Positions 52,735 to 60,544 of a stretch of DNA of 64,000 nucleotides are shown in pieces. Source of the stretch: Nodosilinea sp. LEGE 06152 (GTDB taxonomy: Bacteria; Cyanobacteriota; Cyanobacteriia; Phormidesmidales; Phormidesmidaceae); NCBI RefSeq assembly GCF_015207525.1, contig NZ_JADEWR010000013.1:54631-118630 (forward strand). Reading direction: 5' to 3'. The notes under the pieces are model-generated. The model searched no databases. It was not told the origin of the DNA and was given only the letters and a program-made list of their open reading frames with translations. The number at the start of each line of letters is the position of its first letter. Positions within the stretch are counted from its first letter, which is position 1. The position numbers and the translations under genes were made by a program.

Positions 52735-54075
52735 TTAGCCAATCAAAAGTTCTTCTTCAGGGTATTGAATGGCGGAGGGTTTGGAGTCGCCCAATAGAGC
52801 AGCCATAAACAATAGCACTCCTACTCGGCCTAGATACATGGTGCAGATAATCACGTATTTGCCGATATCCGACAGATCGGCGGTAATGCCGGTGGAAATT
52901 CCGACGGTAGCGAAGGCTGAAACTGATTCAAAAAGAATCTCAATAAAGTTTAGGGTAGGGTTGCTAACGGCAACCAGAGCAGTGGCGACAACAACGACCA
53001 AGGCTGACCCTACAACGACCGCGATCGCTTTTAACACTCGACTGGTCGGAATTTGCCGCCTAAAACAGAGCACCTGCTCCTTGCCCTGTAGGGCCATTCG
53101 GGTACAGGCAATCAAAATACGAATAGTGGTGGTTTTGATTCCACCGCCCGTGCTGCCGGGGCTGGCCCCAATAAACATGAGGGCAATCATGATAAACAGC
53201 GAGGCGTTTCCCATCGCCCCGATGTCAATGCTATTAAACCCAGCGGTACGAGCAATCACAGAGTGAAACCAGGCAATCAGCAGCTTGTGCTGAGGGCTTA
53301 CGGGCCCCAGCGTGCCTGGATTTTGGTACTCGATGACGAAAAAGGCCAGCGTGCCTACGGCCAGCAGCACCGCTGTGGTACTGGTAACAACTTTGAAGTT
53401 AAGGGAAAATAGGCCTCGGCAGCGATTGCCCTGAACCCGGTTGCGTAGCCAGGCGAGAAATTCCATAATTACCTGATAGCCAATGCCGCCCAGGATGACT
53501 AGAGCTGTAATAATCGCGTTGACCCAGGGGTTGAGAGCATAGCCGATCAGGTTGTCTTCAAACAAGCTAAAACCGGCATTATTAAAAGCACTGATGCTGT
53601 GAAACGCCGATAACCACAGGCCATAAGCTGGCCCATAGTCTCGGCTAAATACTGGGTAAAGGCAGAACAACCCGGTTAGCTCAAAGACAAGGGTCATGGC
53701 GATGATAGAGATAATCAGCGACTTGCCTCCGGCCAGGGCGGCGTTATCCATCGACTGTTGAATGGCTAGTCGCTCGCGCAGCCCCAGTCGTCGCCCCAGC
53801 AAAAGCACCAAAAAGGTGTTGGCGGTCATGTAGCCTAGCCCCCCTACCTGAATCAGCGTCAGAATAACTGCTTCGCCAAAGGCCGAGAAGTAGGTGCCAG
53901 TATCTACCACAATTAACCCGGTGACGCAAACGGCGGAAGTAGCTGTAAACAGCGCTACTAGAGGGTCACCCCACCCCTTATTGGTGGTAGATATAGGTAG
54001 AAACAGCACCAGAGTGCCGAGGGTAATCAATACGAGAAAGCCAAAACATATGGTGCGAGGAACCGTCATCTGCAT
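52735..54075 (-). CDS. ktrB: KtrB-type Na+-dependent potassium uptake subunit
   Basis: The 446-residue membrane protein has the four pore segments of the Trk/Ktr/HKT fold with a glycine in each filter: TSAVCVTGL, ISAFNNAGF, ARTAGFNS and SAFATVGIS. The opening (PRTICFGFLVLITLGTLVLFLP) matches KtrB/NtpJ. KtrB works with a KtrA ring that binds nucleotide; ktrA is not adjacent. ATG 54075 is chosen over TTG 54081. Confidence 0.9.
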   Translation of the reverse strand: MQMTVPRTICFGFLVLITLGTLVLFLPISTTNKGWGDPLVALFTATSAVCVTGLIVVDTGTYFSAFGEAVILTLIQVGGLGYMTANTFLVLLLGRRLGLRERLAIQQSMDNAALAGGKSLIISIIAMTLVFELTGLFCLYPVFSRDYGPAYGLWLSAFHSISAFNNAGFSLFEDNLIGYALNPWVNAIITALVILGGIGYQVIMEFLAWLRNRVQGNRCRGLFSLNFKVVTSTTAVLLAVGTLAFFVIEYQNPGTLGPVSPQHKLLIAWFHSVIARTAGFNSIDIGAMGNASLFIMIALMFIGASPGSTGGGIKTTTIRILIACTRMALQGKEQVLCFRRQIPTSRVLKAIAVVVGSALVVVVATALVAVSNPTLNFIEILFESVSAFATVGISTGITADLSDIGKYVIICTMYLGRVGVLLFMAALLGDSKPSAIQYPEEELLIG

Positions 54076-54209
54076 GAGCAAGGCATCCGGGGAGCTAGGG
54101 GGGATGAGGCAACCCTATAATTCCACGAGTTGACGCTCTCGACCACTATGCCGCAAGATTTAACCGCTAGCTCCGATCAGGAGCAGTGTTCTTTCAGGCT
54201 TGAGTGACC

Positions 54210-55070
54210 ATGGCCAATGCGCTGTACAAAAAGATTCAGACGTTCTATGACGACTCGTCGGGACTGTGGGAGCAGATCTGGGGCGAGCACATGCACCACG
54301 GCTACTACGGTGCCAACGGTCGTCAGCGCAAAAATCGCCGCCAGGCCCAGATTGATTTGATTGATGAATGCCTGAGCTGGGCGGGCATTGACCTGGCTGC
54401 GGATATTTTGGATTGCGGCTGCGGCATTGGCGGCAGTGCGCTGGAATTAGCCACTCGGTTTGATGCCAGGGTAACGGGGATTACCCTTAGCCCGCTTCAG
54501 GCCCGACGAGCGACAGAACGAGCGGCAGCGGCAAACCTGGGCGGGGACACGCCCCCCTGCGCCCGCTTTGAGGTGGCCGATGCGTTGCACACTCCGTTTG
54601 CGGACGAAAGCTTTGATTTTGTCTGGTCGATGGAAAGTGGCGAGCACATGCCCGACAAGGTGGCCTTTTTGCAGGAGTGCTACCGGGTACTGAAGCCCGG
54701 GGGCAAGCTGCTGCTGGCGACCTGGTGCCATCGCCCCACTAACTCGCTGGCGGGGCCACTGACCTGGCTAGAGCAGCAGCAGCTCAGCTGGATTTATCAG
54801 GTCTACGGCCTGCCCTACGTGATTGCTTTACCTGACTATGAGGCGATCGCGCACAGCTGCGGGTTTAGCCACCTGCACAGCGCCGACTGGTCGCTAGCGG
54901 TGGCCCCTTTCTGGGATGAGGTGATTGCCTCGGCTTTAACGCCTGAGGGACTGGCGGGGCTAATCAAGGCCGGTCCGGGTACTTTGCAGGGAGCGCTGGC
55001 GCTGGGTCCTATGCGCCAGGGGCTGCAGAGCGGTTTGATTCGCTACGGGCTGCTGTTCGCAGTGCGCTAG
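54210..55070 (+). CDS. Gamma-tocopherol-methyltransferase-like SAM methyltransferase
   Basis: The 286-residue protein has the N-terminal IQTFYDDSSGLWEQIWGEHMHHGYY segment characteristic of gamma-tocopherol methyltransferases (VTE4/Sll0089 type), the SAM motif ILDCGCGIGGSALELA, and a C-terminal substrate lid. It should methylate the chromanol ring to form alpha-tocopherol, but related cyanobacterial methyltransferases (MPBQ, MSBQ) share this fold. ATG 54210 is preferred to an in-frame GTG at 54204. Confidence 0.8.
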   Translation: MANALYKKIQTFYDDSSGLWEQIWGEHMHHGYYGANGRQRKNRRQAQIDLIDECLSWAGIDLAADILDCGCGIGGSALELATRFDARVTGITLSPLQARRATERAAAANLGGDTPPCARFEVADALHTPFADESFDFVWSMESGEHMPDKVAFLQECYRVLKPGGKLLLATWCHRPTNSLAGPLTWLEQQQLSWIYQVYGLPYVIALPDYEAIAHSCGFSHLHSADWSLAVAPFWDEVIASALTPEGLAGLIKAGPGTLQGALALGPMRQGLQSGLIRYGLLFAVR

Positions 55071-55088
55071 CGGTGCCGCCAACAAAAA

Positions 55089-55116
55089 AGGGTGAACCCC
55101 CACAGGAGTTCACCCT
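55089..55116 (+). terminator. Hairpin after the methyltransferase gene
   Basis: AGGGTGAAC at 55089-55097 pairs exactly with GTTCACCCT at 55108-55116, preceded by an A-run. There is no T-run downstream on this strand; on the other strand the A-run gives one, so it may terminate leftward transcription better. Confidence 0.6.
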
Positions 55117-55139
55117 AGCTTTAACGCGTTATCTCTGCC

Positions 55140-55269
55140 CTAGGGCGTATCACCAATTGTGGCCAAAAGCCCGGTAGGTCAAGCCTTGCCACGCCCGACC
55201 TCAAGAACAGGCTAGGGGCTGTAAACCTTGATTCTGGGCATTTAACAGTTAACTGATGACAGCCCCTAG
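55140..55269 (+). repeat. MITE-like CTAG-ended element, copy B
   Basis: 130 bp from CTAG to CTAG, with ends CTAGGGCGTATCACCAATT and AACTGATGACAGCCCCTAG. The internal CTAGGGGCTGT is the exact inverse of ACAGCCCCTAG at the right end. It lies 70 bp after the methyltransferase stop and 12 bp before the stop of the SLH gene. Confidence 0.85.
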
Positions 55270-55280
55270 CAGGTGTTGCC

Positions 55281-56624
55281 CTACTGAGGTCGAGCGGCGG
55301 GGCAGTCGATGGCCCGCACAGCTACTGCCGCCGTGTAATCGCGCAGGGCATTGGCATTGGGCGCAAAGCTGGTGCCGGTTTCATTGAGGGGGGTTGCGAT
55401 CGCACAGAAGGCCGCCATCTGCCTGATCGTAGCCTCACCCCAGTGACCGCTGATATCAGTAAAGTTAGGCGGGTTGCTGATGTTGGGAATGATGCCCCTG
55501 GTGGTCTGGTCGATGCCCGGAACCGGGCTGGTGTTGGTGGTATCGCCCGCGCCCGCGTTCGCCCGGACGAGGGCCAGCTTATAAACCATCGCCATCAGCT
55601 CGGCCCGAGAGACATTGTCGGTAGGCCGGAAGTTGCCAGTGCCAGCATCCCCCGTAACAATGCCCAGTTGCTTGGCCTGCTGAATCTTGACCGCACTCCA
55701 GCGATTGGCAGCCACATCAGAGAAGGGGGCATTAAAGACCGACTGGGGCAGGTTGGCCAGCACCGAAGTCGGCAGCACGTCTCTGGCAGTTTCCATCATC
55801 ACAGAGACAGCCTGCTCACGGGTAAGGGGAGCGTTGGGCCTAAAGGTACCGTCCTCAGGGAAACCAGATATCACCCCCAAACTAGCGGCTCGGGTAATGT
55901 CGGCCGCATAGCGGTTGCCCCGAATGTCGTTGAAGGCTAGGGCAGGCGGAGTAACAGGCGGGGTGACAGGCGGCGTCACTCCACCAGGTTGCTGACCCTG
56001 GATCTGGGCCAAGGTGAGGTCGTTGGTGAAATATACCAGGTGCGAGCTCACGATCTGCCCATTGAAGGTACGCTTGGTCAGCGACCAGCCGGGGTTGAGA
56101 TCGATTTGGGTAAAGCCAGTGGGGCTGATGCCGTTGGCGCGACCAATGGTAATGCGATCGCGCGAAACAGTGCTAGGAGCAAACTGCAGCAGCAGATCGC
56201 CATCTCGCTGGTTGACCTCAAAGCGAACACCTGACAGGTCTTGGCCTGCCAAGCGAATGGCATAGCCGTTGGTGTCGCGCTGTAGGCGACAAACGCCGGT
56301 AAAGTCAAAGGTGTTCCACAGGGCATTGACCTGGGTGGGCTCACCGCCGGGGTTAGCAATTGTCCAGCAGGGAGGGTTGGGTTGGAGCTGTTCTACGATA
56401 TACAGCCGATAGGGCTGAGACGTACTGCCGGGTACGGCCACCACCAGAAAGTTGGCCGCATTGATATCGGTGTTGCCAAAGGTCTGTGCTAGTAGTGTGC
56501 CCGTCTCACGAACCATGGGCTGAACTGGGGTGCGGTTTTGGGCAATAGCCTGCCCTGCCCCACCTAGCACCCCAAGAGTGACTGCCATCAACGCAGCCGC
56601 TTTAAGCTTCGACATAGGATTCAT
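55281..56624 (-). CDS. Exported DUF3747-type protein with SLH domains
   Basis: The 447-residue protein has a signal peptide ending in AIAQ, an N-terminal ~180-residue domain of the DUF3747 kind seen in cyanobacteria, a short Val-Thr-Pro-Pro repeat linker (PPVTPPVTPP), and two or three S-layer-homology domains (SLGVISGFPEDGTFRPNAPLTREQAVSV, LGIVTGDAGTGNFRPTDNVSRAELM). It probably binds the cell wall or outer envelope. ATG 56624 was chosen over GTG 56630. Confidence 0.85.
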   Translation of the reverse strand: MNPMSKLKAAALMAVTLGVLGGAGQAIAQNRTPVQPMVRETGTLLAQTFGNTDINAANFLVVAVPGSTSQPYRLYIVEQLQPNPPCWTIANPGGEPTQVNALWNTFDFTGVCRLQRDTNGYAIRLAGQDLSGVRFEVNQRDGDLLLQFAPSTVSRDRITIGRANGISPTGFTQIDLNPGWSLTKRTFNGQIVSSHLVYFTNDLTLAQIQGQQPGGVTPPVTPPVTPPALAFNDIRGNRYAADITRAASLGVISGFPEDGTFRPNAPLTREQAVSVMMETARDVLPTSVLANLPQSVFNAPFSDVAANRWSAVKIQQAKQLGIVTGDAGTGNFRPTDNVSRAELMAMVYKLALVRANAGAGDTTNTSPVPGIDQTTRGIIPNISNPPNFTDISGHWGEATIRQMAAFCAIATPLNETGTSFAPNANALRDYTAAVAVRAIDCPAARPQ

Positions 56625-57040
56625 TGTCACCCGTCCTAGTTTCCTAGATAGTAGATAGCGATTTGTGATGTGGGGATGATTTCTCTACCTTAAGCCCTGG
56701 CGATCGAGGGCAACCTCTAACCTCAACCACTTACCAGACTGGCTGATAACGCAGGTTTGCGGCTCAACATTAGGATTATGCGCTTGACTCAGCAAAGCCT
56801 CAAAAAACCAAATTAGCCATCGGTCAAACAACCATCGCCCCAAGGCAACGATTGAAACTTTCCAAACCTAGATTCAGACCCGCTCGACCAGGGTCAATGG
56901 GTCTAATCGGCTTGAAAAGCCGCCATTTATTGTAGGTTCATCCCTGGTATACAACCCTATTTTTTACGGGTTTTCCTAGGATTCGTTGCAAAACCTCATG
57001 GTTTTACCTTGCCCTTAGCGCGTGGGGACTACGCCGCACC
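56625..57040. other. 416-bp spacer upstream of the SLH gene
   Basis: No gene is supported. A small inverted repeat CGGCTT/AAGCCG (near 56909-56923) lies near the middle and an ACCC/GGGT pair with a T-rich loop near 56964-56983 might be the terminator of the gene at 57041. Otherwise I see only AT-rich sequence that should include the SLH gene's promoter. Confidence 0.4.
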
Positions 57041-59176
57041 CTAGAGCTGAAACTCATCTAGCCCTGGCGAGGTGAGCCCTGGCAGGGTAATGGCGCGACT
57101 GATCGAAGTTTTGTAGCTCTCCTGCTGAGTCACCATATCGATAGAAATCGCCTCAAATCGGGCCTCTAGGCAGCCCAAGGGCACCGTCAGCTGCAGATTA
57201 CCTTCCATCTGCCCCTGCCCGTTAGGCAACAGATTCATCACCTGGCGCGGCTCGTCAGCGAGACTGCGAGTTTGAGGATCAGTAATCCAAACTTTGAGAT
57301 ACAGGCGGTTGGGATGAAACGGCACCCGCAGAGTTACCAGGACGGGTTCGCCAGCGGTCAACTCACCCTCGGGCAATACCAGGGTTGGCATGGGCGGAGT
57401 AATCGCTTCAGGAGCGGCTTCGAGATCAGGGTCTTCAAAAGCCGTAGATTGCGCCATGGCGGCAGCGCTGAGAGCAGGGTCTTCATCTGCATAGATCACT
57501 ACCTCGCCCGCAAAGGGAATGAACTCCGGCGGGGCCTCGGCGGCCTCCTCTACTGCCGCCGCCGCTGCCTCAGCGGTTTCCTGGTGGGAACGGTCTAGGG
57601 CTTCCTGCTGTAGGTTAACCGCCAGATCGTTAAGCCTGGCCCAGAAGCGATCCTGCAGCTTCAAATCTTTGAACCCCATAGCCTCGTGGGAGATCAGCTG
57701 CGGGGCCGGCCCGCGGGGCTTGCGGTTAGAAGCGGTCGGCTGGCCGCTCAGCGTAGCTTGGGGGTCAGCCGTCTGGGGAGGGGGTGAAATTGGCGGTAGA
57801 CTCAGCCCTCGGTTTAAGTTTGAACCGGCGGTTGTATCACGGGTCGGAGCACCTGGCTCAGCCGCTGGTCTAGCTTTTGGGGCAGGGTCGGGAACCGCTG
57901 TAGACGAAGGTTTGGGCCGTCCTACAGGAGGTAGCGTAGGCTGGTGCGTTGCCGCCTCGTGGGGAGATGGGTAATAGATCTTTGGGGGTAAGGTCGGACC
58001 GCCGCGAGGTAGGGTCAGGATGGGCATTTCCCGAGGTGGAGCAGCGCGACTGGCAATATCCCAGGTTTTGAGATCGGGACTGGGGGAGGGCGAGGTGGCA
58101 GCAGCCTCCGGAGCATCGGCGGTCTCCGCCGGAAAGACAATGTTTAGGTCAGTGTTGGTCTCCGCCTGATTGGCGATCGCATCAAATAGCGAGGCCACAT
58201 CTACCGTTACCGTAAATCGCTGCAGAGCTACTACCTCGGCCCCAACCAGCAGCCCCACTTCCCCCAGCAGCAGCCGGGTCGAAAGCTGAGGCGGCACCGC
58301 CACAGTCAGCGTAACGGTAGTGGGCAGCGCGGCTACAGCCAGCGGAGCCGGAGCCAGAGCTACCGTAACGGCCGTTTGGGGGTCAGATAGTCGCACTACC
58401 AGCGTCAGCCGTGAACGGACGTCGCCGCTGGGGGTTGGGCCGATCACCGTCGCCGTTAGGCCTAGGCTTTCGCCCTCGCTGCCCAGCAGCGCGGTGTGGG
58501 GCAGCGTCAGGCCGTAGGGTAAGGCCTGATTGGCTAATCCCGCCGCCAGCTGGGTCTGAAAGGCATCCATAGCTGCCGCCGCCGCTTCCAGATCAATGTC
58601 GGGCGCAGATGCCTCGGGAGCGAAGGGATCGGATGGTAGACCGGCAGCGGCGATCGCGCCCAAGCCCTCACTACCGTCGTCAGCGAACCAGTCGCCGTCA
58701 TCCGCGGAATCTTGGCCCACTACCCGCAGCTGTACCGCGTAGCACCACGCTGGTTGAGCCGCTGCCGACATGGTTTCTTCAGGCTGGCTCGCACTGGCGC
58801 ACTGAACATCCCAGGTGCCCTCTCGCAAACGGGTAAAGGGCATAACCACCATCAGACCGTTGCTGTTCGTCTCGCCCTGGCGACGCAGGGTGCGCCGCTT
58901 GGAGGCTGCCTCCTGAAGGCCCGATCGCTGCTCCTGATCACCGTGCAGCAGCTGACTGATCTGAATCTGCACGGGGGTATTGGTTTGGCTGGTATGGGCC
59001 ATTACGCGATAGCGGCCCTCCATAATTTCTACCTGGGAAGCATCGAGGGGGAGCCAGCTTTGGTCACCCTCCTTTTGCAGCAGAAATTCCCAATACTCCA
59101 TAGCTCCAGCCCTGACTTCACGTTCCGTTTCTAACCAAGCCGCCCATGATGCTTCAGGATACTCCAATGCCCCCAT
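57041..59176 (-). CDS. Large uncharacterised cyanobacterial protein
   Basis: A 711-residue acidic protein (ATG 59176; a TTG at 59227 is open upstream). There is no signal peptide or membrane helix. Residues about 1-90 and 120-360 look beta-rich (for example SRLTLVVRLSDPQTAVTVALAP), about 370-500 are a Pro/Ala/Thr-rich disordered linker, and the C-terminal ~110 residues (TLVLPEGELTAGEPVLVTLRVPFHPNRLYLKVWI) resemble an Ig-like strand domain. I do not recognise a named family or function. No operon partners. Confidence 0.75.
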   Translation of the reverse strand: MGALEYPEASWAAWLETEREVRAGAMEYWEFLLQKEGDQSWLPLDASQVEIMEGRYRVMAHTSQTNTPVQIQISQLLHGDQEQRSGLQEAASKRRTLRRQGETNSNGLMVVMPFTRLREGTWDVQCASASQPEETMSAAAQPAWCYAVQLRVVGQDSADDGDWFADDGSEGLGAIAAAGLPSDPFAPEASAPDIDLEAAAAAMDAFQTQLAAGLANQALPYGLTLPHTALLGSEGESLGLTATVIGPTPSGDVRSRLTLVVRLSDPQTAVTVALAPAPLAVAALPTTVTLTVAVPPQLSTRLLLGEVGLLVGAEVVALQRFTVTVDVASLFDAIANQAETNTDLNIVFPAETADAPEAAATSPSPSPDLKTWDIASRAAPPREMPILTLPRGGPTLPPKIYYPSPHEAATHQPTLPPVGRPKPSSTAVPDPAPKARPAAEPGAPTRDTTAGSNLNRGLSLPPISPPPQTADPQATLSGQPTASNRKPRGPAPQLISHEAMGFKDLKLQDRFWARLNDLAVNLQQEALDRSHQETAEAAAAAVEEAAEAPPEFIPFAGEVVIYADEDPALSAAAMAQSTAFEDPDLEAAPEAITPPMPTLVLPEGELTAGEPVLVTLRVPFHPNRLYLKVWITDPQTRSLADEPRQVMNLLPNGQGQMEGNLQLTVPLGCLEARFEAISIDMVTQQESYKTSISRAITLPGLTSPGLDEFQL

Positions 59177-59272
59177 TTTGGTGGAGCCCCTTCTCTGCCC
59201 TTTCGCGCAAGGAGCCCTCTGACTCAAAGCGCAGGATGTAGGAAAAGTTCGTCGTCTGGAGATCTAAAGACT

Positions 59273-59554
59273 ATGCCCGTAGAAGAGCGCACCAAGGCGA
59301 CGACCCAAAATATCGAAGGCAAGGTTCAAGGGGCGAGCGGCAAACTAACTGGCGATCGCGAAGCCCAGCTCAGAGGCAAGGCCATGCAGGCCGAGGCCGA
59401 GGTGCGCCACTCTTCTACCACCTCGTACTTACCTCATTTGCCTACTCCCCTAGCGTCTCCATTAGCATCGCCTCAGAGGCCCGAAAGCCCACCAGTACCG
59501 CCCTACCATCCTTTACAAACAGGGGGCGCTTCAGCAGCATGGCATCCTGACTAA
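59273..59554 (+). CDS. CsbD-like stress protein with aberrant tail
   Basis: The first ~46 residues (EERTKATTQNIEGKVQGASGKLTGDREAQLRGKAMQAEAEVRH) match CsbD proteins, small helical proteins induced by general stress. In relatives the pattern continues with a charged helix to about residue 60 and then stops. Here it changes to an unrelated Pro/Ser/Leu-rich run of 47 residues that extends into the convergent arsC-like gene (59442-59554). This is best explained by a truncated or frameshifted csbD with run-on translation. Confidence 0.7.
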   Translation: MPVEERTKATTQNIEGKVQGASGKLTGDREAQLRGKAMQAEAEVRHSSTTSYLPHLPTPLASPLASPQRPESPPVPPYHPLQTGGASAAWHPD

Positions 59555-59798
59555 AGGCCTTAACCCATTCAGGGTCGCCCCAGGTTTGCTTCTCGTCGCC
59601 CAGAGCGCGGTATGACAGCCCAGAGGTGTTGCGCATAGCTTTGCTGCCCAAAGCGTCAACCCAGGCGGTTACCAGCTCTGCGCTGGGGGGACAGTCTTTG
59701 GTGTTGACAAACTCGTAGGCAATGGCGTGGCTGTCGAGCCATTGCAGCGCCTTTTTACAGGTACCACAGTTGGGAATGCCGTAAACCAGTAGCGCCAT
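59442..59798 (-). CDS. ArsC/Spx family reductase-like protein
   Basis: The 118-residue thioredoxin-fold protein opens LLVYGIPNCGTCKKALQWLD, with the CxxC pair of the ArsC/Spx/MgsR group. Members include arsenate reductases and redox-sensing transcription factors. Arsenate activity is not supported because no Arg triad can be seen clearly and no ars genes are close. It overlaps the run-on tail of the csbD-like gene. Confidence 0.85.
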   Translation of the reverse strand: MALLVYGIPNCGTCKKALQWLDSHAIAYEFVNTKDCPPSAELVTAWVDALGSKAMRNTSGLSYRALGDEKQTWGDPEWVKAFSQDAMLLKRPLFVKDGRAVLVGFRASEAMLMETLGE

Positions 59799-59854
59799 AG
59801 CAGCCTCAATTTAGAATCGGTGGTTCAAGGATTTGAAAGTAGGCAAAAATGTCA

Positions 59855-59881
59855 GAAACGCCCCGGTGGCCGGGACGTTTC
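59855..59881 (-). terminator. Terminator-like hairpin after the CP12 gene
   Basis: GAAACG-CCCCGG and CCGGGA-CGTTTC form a 12-bp stem with one mismatch around a 3-nt loop (59855-59881), 40 bp downstream of the CP12 stop on the minus strand. The trailing T-run is weak. Confidence 0.6.
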
Positions 59882-59921
59882 TTTACGATGTTTTAAGCTC
59901 TTCGAGAAAAGTCTCGATCGC

Positions 59922-60149
59922 CTAGGTGTCGTAAACCCGGCACTCGTCAGCTTCAGGATTGTTGTCGCAGTAGGTCTCCAGGGAGGTTCTGTCCGTTCCC
60001 TTCTCGCGCTGGTGAGAGGCTTCAGCCTGCAGCTCTTCTACGGCATCCCAAGCAGCGGCACACTCCTGAGAGTTGCTGCCGGAGACGTCGCAGGCGTTTC
60101 GGGCATCTTCAATTTCTTTCTCAATGCGCTCTTTGATGTTCTCGCTCAT
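59922..60149 (-). CDS. Calvin cycle regulator CP12
   Basis: The 75-residue protein has both redox cysteine pairs, Cys20/Cys30 and Cys61/Cys70, the AWDAVEELQAE core motif and the C-terminal ETYCDNNPEADECRVYDT that inserts into GAPDH. In the dark, oxidised CP12 ties GAPDH and phosphoribulokinase into an inactive complex. Length matches standard cyanobacterial CP12. It stands alone with its own upstream region. Confidence 0.95.
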   Translation of the reverse strand: MSENIKERIEKEIEDARNACDVSGSNSQECAAAWDAVEELQAEASHQREKGTDRTSLETYCDNNPEADECRVYDT

Positions 60150-60544
60150 TTGCTTCCTTTACCGTTATGTAAACAACTACCGTGGGGAACTGCCGCCTGA
60201 CAACTCAAGGGGATGCATCCGCTGGGGGTCAATGGACTATCCCGGCTTCAGGCTCAGTATACTTCACTGGTTTAGGTGGCCTAGCGATGGAAACTCTACC
60301 CCACGGCGGGAGGGTTACTCCCTTGACAGGAAAAACCGCTGACCTGGCGCTGTCTACCGATGGCTCCCAGAGGTGAGCCCAGTGGGCAGGCTCAGCAAGG
60401 GAACCCAGTAGAAGTACCTACTTCCATATTACACATCCCTACCCTGGCAGGGGTGTCTGCTGAACATTGTTCGCTAGGCTGGATCTACCGAGATCATGGG
60501 CATTCCGATCTAGACTGGAACCACAAGAGGAGGGGACGTACCCG
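60150..60544. other. Divergent spacer between CP12 and the FIST gene
   Basis: No gene is supported in these 395 bp. Near 60437-60460 a short hairpin (CCCTACC / GGCAGGGG) is readable, and a good GGAGGGG ribosome site precedes the FIST ATG. The stretch 60300-60430 is rich in short inverted pairs and could hold a structured leader or small RNA, but I cannot assign it to a known family. The CP12 promoter must lie in the left part. Confidence 0.4.
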
